Positions 32,196 through 44,321 of a stretch of 64,000 nt of DNA are shown piece after piece; position 1 is the stretch's first letter; each line of letters starts with the position of its first letter. A program made the translations under genes and the position numbers. The stretch is from Cichorium intybus (Eukaryota > Streptophyta > Magnoliopsida > Asterales > Asteraceae): contig CM042012.1 in the NCBI GenBank assembly GCA_023525715.1, positions 60,495,705 to 60,559,704 on the forward strand, in the 5' to 3' direction. A model generated the notes under the pieces. The model saw nothing but the letters and a program-made list of their open reading frames with translations. It was not told the DNA's origin and made no database searches.

Positions 32196-33293
32196 TGACA
32201 ACGCCTAGTGATATCAAGTATTTTAGGCGTTGTTGAGCCCTGTTCTTGGTAAAATTACATCATATATGCATGGGTATTCTCACTTTTCGTGTCAGGACTT
32301 GTATGGAGAAAAAGAACAGAAACAGGGACTAAAAGTGTACAAAAAGGAAAAAGTATGGAAAGAATAAAAAATAAGAGAAGACGCACGCGCGCCGCGGGTT
32401 TTGGACTTGCGCGACGCGGATGTAAGGCGGTGGAACATATTTAAATGCCGAAGAAACGGGGAACAGATAAGTACGCGCGCCGCGGATTTCACATTTGCGC
32501 GGCGCGGTCACGGGAAATTTGCAACTATAAATAGAGGCATTTCCGGCCGAAAACCCTAGCAAAGACTTGGTGTAAACATCGACCTAGAAGCTCTTTGACT
32601 CGAGGATTCATTTCAGCAAGCTCATATTTGGTATTTTCATGTTTTTAGATTTTATTTCACTTTAGTTAAACATTTGTAATCTTGAGTTGAATCTTTGGGT
32701 GTGACAACCATTGATCTCAGGCTTAGGGTTCTGTTTTAGTAGTGCTTAGCTACTGATTTTGATGTTTGGATATCGGTTTTGATAAATGCAATCATTCGGT
32801 TAATGTTGATATTGGTTTTTCGGTGTTTTGAATGTTAGTTTGTTATTTGATTGTTTGATTGTGATTGAACTTGTTTGTGACTTGGTTGGGACTGTTTTTC
32901 CTTGCTGAAAACAGTGGCTAACTTGGTTAAGTTAGGCATTAAACTTTGGCTATTAACTGTCTCTTAGAACTGTTAGTTATTAGCTAGTTTATGTTATGCT
33001 CGGTTTGCTAGTTTGGATGCCTTCAATTGCTCCTGATTCAGAGATGCACTTCTGAGTTCAGAAAGTAACTAGGTTATTTGGACATAGCTAAGCTTGGCTT
33101 GGGTGTTTGAATATTGCTTTGAGTTAGACAGATAGAAATTAATTCCTCCGACTATAGCCGTGACACTATTAGTTGGTAATCTCTCATCTAGGCTGACCAC
33201 GTAGCTCCTGTGGATCGACCCTGACTCCACTATACTAGTGAATGTTAGGTTTTTCTTATTTTTGACCGCATGACGACCTCTGCGTGCACGTCA
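32196..33293 (+). repeat. Athila-like LTR 2, central and shared by both units (1098 bp)
   Basis: Identical in length to LTR 1 and LTR 3. I count about 5 substitutions against each of them. It serves as 3' LTR of unit 1 and 5' LTR of unit 2, with no target duplication on either side. Confidence 0.96.
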
Positions 33294-33298
33294 AATTT

Positions 33299-33316
33299 TG
33301 GCGCCGTTGCCGGGGA
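33299..33316 (+). promoter_or_regulatory. Primer binding site, tRNA-Asp type, unit 2
   Basis: Same TGGCGCCGTTGCCGGGGA as in unit 1, 5 bp after LTR 2. The leader splice donor AG|GTGAGT recurs at 33333-33340. Confidence 0.9.
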
Positions 33317-33430
33317 GCTGTGAGCTTAGAATAGGTGAGTAGTAGGAATTTGTTTCTTGTTTGTTGAATTTTCAATTTGGTGTAATTTCAATTTTTGGTT
33401 TTGATTCTTGTGGGCGTATTGCACTAGTGC

Positions 33431-36400
33431 ATGCGTACCCGCAGGGGAGAGCAATCATCCCCATTACAGTTTGATTCTGAAATTGAACGTACTGCGCGCA
33501 AACTCCGTGCCCGTAGGCGTTTGAGCATCATGAATTATAGTCAAGTCAGCAGTAGTCCGGTTAGTGTTGCCCAGGACCCAGCAGGTGAGGCAACTGGGAG
33601 GTTTTCTATCCCTCCACTTTCAGAATTTCAGTTTGGAAGTTCGAGTGCGTCTGGTGGTGCAGTTTCAGCCCCTGCACCCATACCATCATGTACTCCACCA
33701 TCTATTCCACCATTTTTACCCGCTTCTCAACCACAATCCACCAATCCTTTTACATCTGCTATGACTTGGGGAGAGCCGACCCGAGATGGCACCCCAACTC
33801 CTAGACAGCATACACCAACATCACAACCACAACCAACCCTCTTTAAACCTCAACCTACATACCAACCAACACAACCTATACATTTTCAACCACCGCATCA
33901 ACCGCAATACCAATACCCGGAGACGGAGGAAGTGTATGACGAAGAAGATGAAGGATGGGTGCCACCGGCACCGCAACCACAATGGAACCGAGGTCGAGGA
34001 CCTCCCAGGCGAGCACCACCATATCAACCAGGTCAGCGGGAGTACAATGATCATCTTTACGGTAACCCCGCTCACCCCTTACATTTTGCACAACCGAGAC
34101 GGCAATCGGTTGCATCACATTTCCAACCGCGGGAATATGATGACTCGTCGCCGATCTATATTCCTGATAACATAGATTCGCAGGTAGAGATTAGACCCCA
34201 GTTATTAGGAATACTACCAGAATTCAGAGGATATAAGCAGGATGATCCCTATAATCATTTGTATGAATTCTTAGCGATTGCTAATGCTAACAATCCCAGA
34301 AACACAAATAGAAATATTTTTAGGCTTAGACTGTTTCCATTCACTCTCAAGGATAAAGCCAAGTATTGGTTTACATCCTTACCATCAAACAGTATCACTA
34401 CGTGGGATCAACTCAAGGCGAAGTTCCTTCAAGAATTTTACCCAGCGAGCAAAACAACTGAAATCAGAAGAGTTATTCAGGATTTTCAGCAAAAGCCTGG
34501 AGAGGCTTTTCATGAAGCTTTTGACAGATTGAAGGAGCTGCTGCGATCTTGTCCACATCATGAGATCCCCAGATGGCAATTGGTCAAATTATTTTTCGAG
34601 GGAGTTAGCGAAACACACCAAGCCATGATAAATGCCTCCTCCAGTGGGACATTTATGTGGCAAGATCCAGAAGAAGCTTGGAGATTTTTGGAGCAGTTAA
34701 GTAATGGCTCAAAAGCAAACTTCTCCACCAGGAAGACTACAAGTACGGCGGCAGCAGTAGGGGTTGACGCTGATTGGAAAAAGGAAGTGAAAAAGGAAAT
34801 CAGTGAATTGAACAGAAAGTTTGATAGACTTATGGCAACATTACAAAATGGACCGCCAAATTCGTCACCAGAAAGTCAAGGAGGATCTAGGATGCAGGAA
34901 GCTAATCAAGTTTATGGCCAGGGTCAAGGTCAACACAATAATGGATGACCTTATAGGCCATACAACCAAGGACAACAACAAAATTTCAGGCAGAATAATT
35001 ATCAGAATCAATCGAATAGTCAGCCTAGAAACCAGCAGCCAGCAAACAATGGAAATAACAACAACAACAGGGGACCCACCAACGCTACCAACAATGTTCC
35101 AGGGACCCAAGAAGAGATGATATCAAAGATGTATGATATGGTCACAGCAACACAACAACAATCTCAGGCGAACGCAAAGGCCATCGCAAATATGGAAAGA
35201 CAAATAGGTCAAATGGCTGCAGACCAACAGAAGAGAGATAATGGCAAATTACCTAGTGCTACTGAAGTCAATCCTACTCATAACCAACGTCCTGGGAAGG
35301 AGCAAGTCAATACTGTTGAATCAGGATGGCGGAAGGTTACTCTGGAGGATTTGTTCGAGGTAGGGAATGAAGTGGAACCAGAGGAAGAAGGAAAGGCTTT
35401 AAAGAGCAAGGAAGGTGAAGAAGGAAGAGTTCCGGTTGAGAATGGCGTTCAACCCAAAATAGATGAAAAGGTCCAAAAGGAAGAGCAAACAACCATTGCA
35501 GGGATTAAGCAAAAGAAGAAGAATAAGAAAGAAAAGAAGAAGCAGGAAGCGACTAGATCAACGGGACCCTTAATGAATCAGCCCCTATGGGATGAGCTTA
35601 AAGATGCCCCCGAGGACACCAGGATTTTACAAGAAATGTGCAAACAAAATGGGAAGAACAAAGCACCTACGCCAAAAACGGTGAGATTGACTGTGAGGGC
35701 TAGCGAGGCTTTATTAGGAACACTACCCAAGAAGGAGAAGGACCCAGGATCACCATTGATCACTACAACCGTAGGGGATGTAGTTATCCGAAACACTTTA
35801 TTGGATTTGAGAGCAAGTGTTAACATCTTACCAGGATATCTATATGACAAATACAAGAATGAAGAAATCGAGCCAGCTGAGGTTGTACTGCAATTGGCTG
35901 ATCAATCAACTAAGGTAGCTAGGGGAAAGCTAACCAATGTCATAGTCAAAGTGGGCGACTTTTTCTACCCCGTGGATTTTCTGGTGATGGAATATGAAAG
36001 TCCGGATGATGCGCCTGCGCTTATCTTAGGACGGCCATTCCTAGCTACTGCTGGTTCAGTGATCGACTGCAAGACTGGAGACATGGATATTTTCTTCGGG
36101 ACCAGGAAAAGGAGATTGAATATGTTTGGGAACCCAATTTCGTTACCTTCGGAAGAAAACGGCAAACCAGCAGACAGAAAAACGTTAATGGAGCCAGGAA
36201 CCAGAAGCAAAGAAAAGATATGGACACGTACGGGGGAAGGTGGAAAGGAAGAAGTTCTAAAGGAGACCAAAAACCACCCGCTGTCCGCCATTGATAAGGA
36301 ACAACTGCTGGAAATGATAGAGATGATGGAAGCAAGGCATCAGCAATATGAAAGAGAATCCAGAAAACGTGAGGCGAATGTTTTCGAGCTATTAAAATCT

Positions 36401-36538
36401 CAACAACAATGGATCAGTGGTGTGAGCGATCGGATGACCCAACTCACATCCCTTATGACGATGATGGCCAATAATTTCATGCCGGAATATCAGCAAATGT
36501 CATCAAGAAGCCAAGAAGAAGAAGAAGGGTCAACTTAG
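33431..36538 (+). pseudogene. Athila-like gag plus protease, unit 2
   Basis: Nearly identical to unit 1, including the in-frame TGA (34946-34948) and the Arg codon in the protease active-site turn (35810). I find one amino-acid difference, Thr in unit 1 versus Ala in unit 2 in the segment after GKP (near 36170), plus a silent C/T near 35780. Shared defects mean they predate the doubling of the element. Confidence 0.85.
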
Positions 36539-37299
36539 AAGTGCACGTCTGGCTGAAGACGTTAAACTTAGCGCTTGTTGGGAGGCAACCCATCATGTCA
36601 TAAGTAGGTTTTATAGTTCTTAGGATTAATTTAGAAAATACGTCAATCGTTGCAGGTATTAGTGGTTTGAAGCAAGTGTGGGGTCGTGTGAAAAGGTTTT
36701 GAAATTTTCAAGACCGCGCCGCGGGTTTTTGTATTGCGCGACGCGGGGTCGGAACTCAACCCGATGCGCAGGGGTTGAATTGGCGACACACGCGCCGCGG
36801 AATAGGGAAATGCGCGCCGCGGGAAACGATCAGACGGTTTTCGCCTTTATCCGGTGAGCCGCGGCTCACAACTCAAATCACACGACTCGGAGCTCTGGTG
36901 ATCAAAAATTTCTCGCATTTTTTCTTGCTTATTGTGTTGCTACTACCAAGGTACACTCTTTTAACTATCTATTAGCTGTTTAAACTAGTTATTAGGTAGT
37001 TAATTTTAGGGTTTAGTCCAAAAAAGTTCAAAAACTTAGAATCACTAATGCTAGCCTAAAGGGTGTTTGTTTTGCCAAATGGACACCCTAGATGAGCTAA
37101 TCGGAACCTAGGCTACCTTGTGGTATCATCAAATTGAGATTTAGCAGGTTAAAATGGGGATTTGATCCCGGGTTTTCAAACAGGTGTACGCCGCGCCGCG
37201 CCCTTGCTCTTGGGCCGCGCGGCGGTTCGGTAGGGAAGAAAAAGGACTGATTTTGCAAATTTTTTTTTTTTGTTTTGTGGCTATATTTTTCTTTTGCAG
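36539..37299 (+). other. Athila-like intergenic region, unit 2
   Basis: As in unit 1, with point changes (for example one C-to-G change in the GC-rich pair near 37220) and a shorter T tract before TTTTGCAG. Confidence 0.7.
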
Positions 37300-38517
37300 A
37301 TGATGTTCAGACGAGACCATGCTTTCCTTCAGTTTCCCGCAGAGCTTGACTCTTCGGTGGAGTATACCTCGCGGAGGGACGCCTTGATTCACCGCCGGGT
37401 CCTTGAGGCAACTGTTATAGATCGGGACATCCTGAGGGATGCTGGGCTCTGGGAGGCGATTGAGCCATTCTTACATCGCACCTGGACCCACGAGGAGGCA
37501 TCATTCACATGCCGTGGCTAGGACAGGATCATGGCCACGGACGAGGACGTGGTCTATACGGAGCTGCTACTGGAGTTTATCTCCACTGTCCATTTCGCTC
37601 CCAGGGCGGGAGATCCGCGCTCCAGGATGGTACGTTTTCGCTTGGGGGGTGTGCACCGGGAGTGCAACCTCCGGGAGTTCGGGAGGCGCACAGGCATCTA
37701 CACGCCAGCGGACCTCCAGCACCGTTTCTTCACCCGGTTCTTCGGGTCATGCATTCAGGGGGAGCCGGAGCGCCCCCCCAATATGGAGGTTTGGGCGCCG
37801 CTGTCCAACGTCAGGTATGAGGCAGGGGCCTCGAGGGAGAGCCACTTGCGTGATCTCCTTCACCGCCTCATGCACCGTATCGTCTCCACCTCCATCATGC
37901 ATCGGGAGGGGGGCGAGAAGGTGTCAGGCGATGATATGACATTCTTGTGGGTTCTCCTCGACCCGTCCCGATTCCTTCATCTTCCCTTTGCCCTCGCGAT
38001 TGCCTTCTCCACCCACGCGACCGGCGCCTCCTCCAGCAGCCCTCTAGCCAGGGGGTACTTCATTACTCGCCTGGCCCGCTCCTATGGCATCCTCACTGCC
38101 CCAGTAGCTGCCTCTCTGACTGCTCTGCCTCCATCGCGCACGTCAGCACGCACTTTGGAGAGGATGTTGCTCATTGAGCAGCAGCGACCAGGGCAGTACA
38201 TTCGGGCTCCGATCGAGCCTCCTCAGGCACCTCAGCCTGCATACGCCCAGCCCGGTAGGAGACGCCGAAGGCCAGAGCCACCAGCACCAGAGCCTGCACA
38301 GCCGCTGCCACAGCAGGATGACGCATCAGCCCTCAGCCGGCTGGAGGCCAGAGTCACGCAGATTGAGGGCCAGCTCACGAGAGTCTTGGACCAGCTCGAG
38401 TGGATCGGGGAGGTACTTATCCAGACTGCATCTATCCAGGGCCACCGTCCTCGACCATTCCCAGCCCGGTCCCACGATCATGAGGCTGGATCATCCAGAC
38501 CACCGGGTAGTGATTGA
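37300..38517 (+). pseudogene. Athila ORF-1-type frame, unit 2, with in-frame UAG
   Basis: Same frame as in unit 1, with the same TAG (37519-37521). Differences seen: Pro versus Leu at the ESHLRD-x-LHRL position (near 37855) and Leu versus Pro in the Pro-rich tail (near 38293). Family assignment and caveats are as for unit 1. Confidence 0.7.
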
Positions 38518-39550
38518 TATGTATCTTTTTATTTTCTTTCTTTCTTTCTTTCTTTTTATTTTTGGGATTTATGTACAAACTTATGATACTCCTATCTGTA
38601 TATTTCTGTTCATATTTCATTTGTCATGTTTGTTTTTAATTTTTGTTAAGTTGCGCATGATATATCAAATTGAGAGGGAGTTGTCTCAGATAAGTGTAGG
38701 GTCACCGTGCCCCCTTCACTTGTCTTGACCACCGGCGTGTCCTACTGTAGCGCTACAACTCCAGCAGATGAATCGATGATCTTTTTGTATGCATTATACC
38801 TGTGATATTGAGCACCAAGCAGTCCATCGTCCAAAAAAGGGGTAACTCTTTCTCCCTTGTTTGAAACTAATTTTGTACAACGGGGACGTTGTACGGTTTT
38901 AAGTGTGGGGTGTGGACGGTCGAAAGAGATATTTTTGAAAATTTTTTGCAGAACTGATCAATTTCTCAATTTTTAGCAATATTTTTCAAAATTTTTTAAT
39001 GAATTGCAATTTTGAAATGAAGGGTTTTTGACTGTGATAGCATCAGTATTTTTCAAGAAATACTGTTTAGTAGTGATCATGCTATTAGTTAGTCAAATAG
39101 GTTGAGTTTTACGAGTTTAGAAGATTGAGCCGTTTTAGAATTGGAATTTAGGAAGGAAATGTCAATCTGTGGCCTTTGTTGTTCGAGCCGGTAGGTCTAA
39201 AATGGGTGGGCCTTATGCACCTTACCACCTAAGATCGTCTGGTCTGGGATGGTATTTCTGAAAGCTCGCTACACGGACAACATCGAAAGTCATGGACGAT
39301 TCCTTAATGGCCTTTAGAATCTGAACGAGTAAGTACACTCCATTGTGGACAGAAAGTTTGTAGTCAAGGGTTCTCTAGAAAGCCATGAATTCCAAAGAAC
39401 AACTCAATTATGTTTTCACAAACTATTCCATTCTAACTCGAAGAGCAATAAGCTTTGAAACTAAACACATTCAAAAACTGTTCGAGTCTCTATTACAATT
39501 TGTTAAAACTCTCTTGCTTGGGGACAAGCAAGGCACAAGTGTGGGGTGTT
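38518..39550 (+). other. Athila-like 3' non-coding region and polypurine tract, unit 2
   Basis: As in unit 1. The hairpin is kept with loop GGGA instead of GTGA (near 38876-38895). One of the AAGTGTGGGGT words is mutated to AAGTGTAGGGT (38692). The functional polypurine tract is at 39537-39550. Confidence 0.7.
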
Positions 39551-40648
39551 TGACAACGCCTAGTGATATCAAGTATTTTAGGCGTTGTTGAGCCCTGTTC
39601 TTGGTAAAATTACATCATATATGCATGGGTATTCTCACTTTTCGTGTCAGGACTTGTCTGAAGAAAAAGAACAGAAACAGGGACTAAAAGTGTACAAAAA
39701 GGAAAAAGTATGGAAAGAATAAAAAATAAGAGAAGACGCACGCGCGCCGCGGGTTTTGGACTTGCGCGACGCGGATGTAAGGCGGTGGAACATATTTAAA
39801 TGCCGAAGAAACGGGGAACGGATAAGTACGCGCGCCGTGGATTTCACATTTGCGCGGCGCGGTCACGGGAAATTTGCAACTATAAATAGAGGCATTTCCG
39901 GCCGAAAACCCTAGCAAAGACTTGGTGTAAACATCGACCTAGAAGCTCTTTGACTCGAGGATTCATTTCAGCAAGCTCATATTTGGTATTTTCATGTTTT
40001 TAGATTTTATTTCACTTTAGTTAAACATTTGTAATCTTGAGTTGAATCTTTGGGTGTGACAACCATTGATCTCAGGCTTAGGGTTCTGTTTTAGTAGTGC
40101 TTAGCTACTGATTTTGATGTTTGGATATCGGTTTTGATAAATGCAATCATTCGGTTAATGTTGATATTGGTTTTTCAGTGTTTTGAATGTTAGTTTGTTA
40201 TTTGATTGTTTGATTGTGATTGAACTTGTTTGTGACTTGGTTGGGACTGTTTTTCCTTGCTGAAAACAGTGGCTAACTTGGTTAAGTTAGGCATTAAACT
40301 TTGGCTATTAACTGTCTCTTAGAACTGTTAGTTATTAGCTAGTTTATGTTATGCTCGGTTTGCTAGTTTGGATGCCTTCAATTGCTCCTGATTCAGAGAT
40401 GCACTTCTGAGTTCAGAAAGTAACTAGGTTATTTGGACATAGCTAAGCTTGGCTTGGGTGTTTGAATATTGCTTTGAGTTAGACAGATAGAAATTAATTC
40501 CTCCGACTATAGCCGTGACACTATTAGTTGGTAATCTCTCATCTAGGCTGACCACGTAGCTCCTGTGGATCGACCCTGACTCCACTATACTAGTGAATGT
40601 TAGGTTTTTCTTATTTTTGACCGCATGACGACCTCTGCGTGCACGTCA
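39551..40648 (+). repeat. Athila-like LTR 3 (1098 bp)
   Basis: Right-most LTR, ends GCACGTCA and is followed by the TSD TCATG. About 6 substitutions from LTR 1. Confidence 0.96.
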
Positions 40649-40671
40649 TCATGTAGCATTCGTCTGAATCT

Positions 40672-40830
40672 CATGACAAGCCTGAAACTGATCAGCAATG
40701 TCGTTTCATTGGCCACTCCGGTTATCCTTTGAAAGAAGAGTACTTTTAGAAAGAACTCAAGTTCTAAGGAAACAGTGGGAGTAAGAATAATTCTGAATGA
40801 GTTCAGGGATTAGCCAAGTGAAAGAACCTT
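40672..40830 (+). pseudogene. Decayed copia pol trace (integrase C-terminal region)
   Basis: With stops, the plus frame reads SHDKPETDQQCRFIGHSGYP, then after an apparent internal deletion YF*KELKF*GNSGSK. This resembles the stretch between integrase and reverse transcriptase in plant copia polyproteins, where a CxFxGYP motif is followed by a FLEKEF-like and SGSK-like segment. At least three stops are present. It shows that the element descends from a complete copia element. Confidence 0.5.
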
Positions 40831-41244
40831 TAGTCACCACTGGGACTTGACCAGGAATTAGATTCCTGTTAAACCTGACATACCCTCTCTTCGCTTGACG
40901 AGTAGTTATTGTCACTGTCATAAGGAGTTATTATTTGGGTGATATACCGGGTAGTGGTAAAACACTAAAGATGGTACGGATAAGTAATCTGACTGCTGGA
41001 AGCATTGGTGAGCCCGGTTGCTGCCAAATAAGAGAACCTTACCGCGATACACAGTCTATGTGACAGTTTGATTGATCTTTACAACTGGTCTAGGAACCAG
41101 TGGGAGTAATTGAATCATCAAAAGAAGGGAACATAGAAATGTACTTATAGAACATCTGGTTGAATGAGTCATCACTTGGAGTCAAGCAATTGATTCTGAG
41201 AGAAGCACTCTCAATAGAAGATGTAATCCGAGAGGATTCTGCGT

Positions 41245-41317
41245 GGCATAGTGTGAGTCGTTAGTGGAGCGTGTGTGGTTTACCGGCACACTAATATGGA
41301 CTCACATAGAGCATGCC
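41245..41317 (+). ncRNA. Hairpin motif copy 3, copia 3' internal region
   Basis: Stem tiers: GGCAT (41245-41249) with ATGCC (41313-41317); TGTGAGTC (41252-41259) with GACTCACA (41299-41306); TTAGTG (41261-41266) with CACTAA (41289-41294). Same 22-nt apex. All pairs are Watson-Crick. Confidence 0.6.
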
Positions 41318-42243
41318 ATTACAAAAGGTACATGGCCCCGGGATTCGTCCCATGGGCATCTCGCAAGAAAGGATATTCGGATTCTCAAAATAGGCCAAAA
41401 GGTTTGAATTTTGTGAATAGCCTGAAATATTTCCTTTAATATATCGGAAAGGTTTGGATTTCGGTTTCGCAAAATGTGCCATAAGTTCTGGATTTTGTGA
41501 ATAGTCCGAAAGAGTCATATAACGGTGTCAAAGCCAGTGGGAGTATCGTTGTTATCTTCTATCATTGTATGTGGGTTACATACTGGTTCTAGGAAACGTC
41601 TCTTATCATTACAAAGTGTAATGACTTGGTGTTAAGAAACGATTCGCTATAAAAGACTTTAAGAGATACAACATACTCAGGTGGTTATGAACATCTATTA
41701 GATAGATCAGAATTCTACCAATATGATCTTGATGAGATTCAAGATGCATAACCCCAGGAATGGAGTTTCCTGTCATTGCAAAGTGTAATGAATTGGCATG
41801 AAAGAAACAAAGAAGGTGCAGCATGCTCACGTAGTTCATAGACATCTATCAGACAGATAGATGAGACTGACAGTATTGACTTAGCCGTTGAGAATATGAT
41901 CTTGATGGGATTCAAGATGCATAAGAAAGAGTCCCTGAAAGGAAATGGTTTCCGAAAATCATGACACAAGGATTATTGGTAATCTTAGGATTCCGAAAGG
42001 GCTTGGAATGAGATTACATCAGGTTCCTCGAGCCTCTTGGACAAATCAGAAGTGTTATGAACATATCCTGATGACTTAATGCTTAGAGCATTGTAAGTTG
42101 GATTCAGGATATTGCCTGGCTGAGAATACTGAATGGTTTTTTGAACAGACGTGAGAAATCATTGGGAAATGATTAGGGTGATTGATTTGAAAGGGTTTTC
42201 AAATCGGTAATTGTTTACACCAGAACGTGGTGCTGTAGGACTT

Positions 42244-42359
42244 CATGGTTAAAGAATTTCGTTGGTTTCTGATGGAGCGCGTGTGGTTCACCGGCACATC
42301 ATGACACCTCGAAATTGTCTTAGGGTGTAGTCATGTAGACTAAAGACCCGAGAACCATG
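42244..42359 (+). ncRNA. Hairpin motif copy 4, copia 3' internal region
   Basis: Stem tiers: CATGGTT (42244-42250) with AACCATG (42353-42359); AATTTCG (42255-42261) with CGAAATT (42310-42316); TGATG (42270-42274) with CATCA (42297-42301). The apex is again 22 nt, with GAGCGCGTGTGG in place of GAGCGTGTGTGG. Confidence 0.55.
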
Positions 42360-43386
42360 GGCAGTCACGGTACACATCACCGGAATGGAGTTGTGAGAGA
42401 GAATGACAGAATGACAAATTGAGATATCATCGGAAGAGTATCCGATAGGATCATCTGCAATAAAGTGTATAAGTGTTAGACACTTGGATACATAGAAAGA
42501 GTGAAAAGGTCATAGACATAGATATAAAAGGCTTGAATTGAAAGTTTAAAAGAGAATAAGAAACCGATAATAGTTATGATAAATCCGACCTGGTGATTAC
42601 CTCGTGGAGACTTGGTAATAAGCAGGAGTAGCTGCCAGTCAGATTTTATGTTTTACTTTTGCATGTTTACTTCCTGAATAATTGGATTATTCAAATATCC
42701 ACAGTCACTCATACTTTTAGGGAGTAAGTATGAAGGAAGACTGTCATGAATTGGTTTGTAGATTGTCTAAGGAGTTAGACATGGCAATAAGATTGCTGCA
42801 ACGTTCATGAGTACTTGGAAATGGAGATTTGAGTATTGGATAAACCCGCGCTCAATGTATTGCTTCATGGATTATATCACGAGCAATGTTGAGACGATAA
42901 TATCTTATGGTCTTAAAGTGGAGAGATATGAGTTATAATTTGCAAGGCGGTTGTTCATTGATAGTACGAAAACGCATCGGTAACTCGGTGTTATAAAACG
43001 TGCTGTTGTGAGTGATTTGTCGGGTAAAAGATATAACATATTAGTCGAAGCTTATTCGTCCATTGAACCAGATGGGAAACAGATATCTGTTGGCCACTCG
43101 ATGATTTTGAAGTTGACTGAAGCGCTGGCCAGCCAGGATTGAATTGATGCGTTCAATTGGAAGTCTGATAGTCATAAGCAAAATCGGTAATCGAGAAACA
43201 CTGTCAGACAGAGATTGATCTCAATCCATGTCTCATGTTTGAAAATATTTTGTTGGATGGAGGATCATCTGATCACTTATCTATGGACAGAACTGACTAG
43301 GTCAGAGTTCGGCAGCAGTTTCTAGGAAGCTACAGGTTGCTGATTAATTAGAGGATAAATTGGTAATTATAGTCATAGACTTATCC

Positions 43387-43397
43387 AAGTGGGAGAC
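43387..43397 (+). promoter_or_regulatory. Copia polypurine tract
   Basis: AAGTGGGAGAC directly precedes the 3' LTR, the usual copia plus-strand primer site. Confidence 0.85.
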
Positions 43398-44093
43398 TGT
43401 TGGATTAGGTGTCTAAGCCATGACTAATAATTTGTATTTACCTAATTAATAGAAGCAAAGTCCATTTGGGTTGCCCTCATAGCTGGAGGTTTGGTAGAAA
43501 GTTCGGTAGAGAGAAAGGTTGGTTTATTATGGGATTAATAAATCAATAGAAATAAAGGATATGGTTTGTTAATATATTAAAGTGATAATATATTAATTGG
43601 AAACTATATTGATTGATTAATAATTAATCAGGAATTAATTGGATTAATTTCTGTGGCATTAATTAGATTAATTAGGAAGTCAGGGATTAAAGTCGTACAA
43701 ATTCAATAGTTGAATTGCGGCGCGCGGCGCGCCAATGTAAAGGCCGCGACGCACGTACGTATAATCCGGAAAATGGCTGACGGCTAGGGTTTCTTGTTTC
43801 CCTATAAATAGGGAACCCTAGACCTCATTATAGGTGCTCATTCTATTATTCTCTCTGGAATTTTCGTGACCTTCCTCTGGCTCCCTGGGTGTGATCTCAT
43901 TTGAGGCAGGACACTTGTGCTGCTTAGCTTCAAGATTAAAACTAAAGGTTAGTTTTTCTGATTTATTCTTTTAGTTTTTTTTTTTGTTTGGCCTTTAGGA
44001 ATTAGTTACATGTTCAAAGTAAGAAAACATAGATCTTTTCTAGGTTGCATGTGAACTTAGGTTATTTAGTTCATGGTTGCGGAAAACCTTTCA
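43398..44093 (+). repeat. 3' LTR of the copia-type element (696 bp)
   Basis: Differs from the 5' LTR by three transitions, a 2-bp insertion before the TATA box and three extra T in a T run. Followed by the TSD CTTTG. Confidence 0.95.
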
Positions 44094-44280
44094 CTTTGCA
44101 CCTTCATTTTCTTCCCAAGATTTGGACCTACAATCTATGGTGGAAATGGAAAAGGGTGGGGGTAGGAGTGGTGATGGTGGGAGAAGGATAGTGCGATGGC
44201 AGTGGAAGAAGGATGGTGGCGAAGGTAGGAGATGGAATCATGGAATAAACTATTAAAATGGATGTTGATGCCCTAAATTT

Positions 44281-44321
<41 letters not shown>

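Larger units (their letters stand above)
24834..40648 (+). mobile_element. Athila-like Ty3/gypsy element in tandem LTR-int-LTR-int-LTR form
   Basis: Three 1098-bp LTRs (24834, 32196, 39551) are separated by two nearly identical internal domains of 6264 and 6257 bp. One perfect TSD, TCATG, flanks the whole block (24829-24833 and 40649-40653), so it behaves as one insertion with an extra unit. Each internal domain holds a tRNA-Asp-type PBS, gag plus protease, an Athila ORF-1-type frame and a purine-rich tract. There is no reverse transcriptase, RNase H or integrase, so movement would need enzymes from a related element. It lies inside the copia element, same strand. Confidence 0.95.
40831..43386 (+). 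other. Copia internal non-coding region, right part
   Basis: No coding potential. It has an imperfect duplication of a block of roughly 150-190 bp around 41610-41930 (TATGATCTTGATGAGATTCAAGATGCATAA-like sequence twice) and two copies of the hairpin motif at 41245 and 42244. RT and RNase H are not detectable. Confidence 0.6.
20968..44093 (+). mobile_element. Ty1/copia-type LTR element, gag-only, with nested insertion
   Basis: Two LTRs (20968-21658 and 43398-44093) begin TGTTGG and end TTTCA. They are flanked by a perfect 5-bp TSD, CTTTG (20963-20967 and 44094-44098). A tRNA-Met PBS follows the 5' LTR and a purine-rich tract precedes the 3' LTR. Once the Athila-like nested block (24834-40648) is removed, the element is about 7.3 kb. 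It keeps a broken gag and a short decayed pol trace; reverse transcriptase and RNase H are not detectable. The LTRs differ by only 3 substitutions and 2 length changes, so the insertion is recent, although the coding region is long dead. This marks it as non-autonomous, of the TR-GAG or LARD-like kind. Confidence 0.93.
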
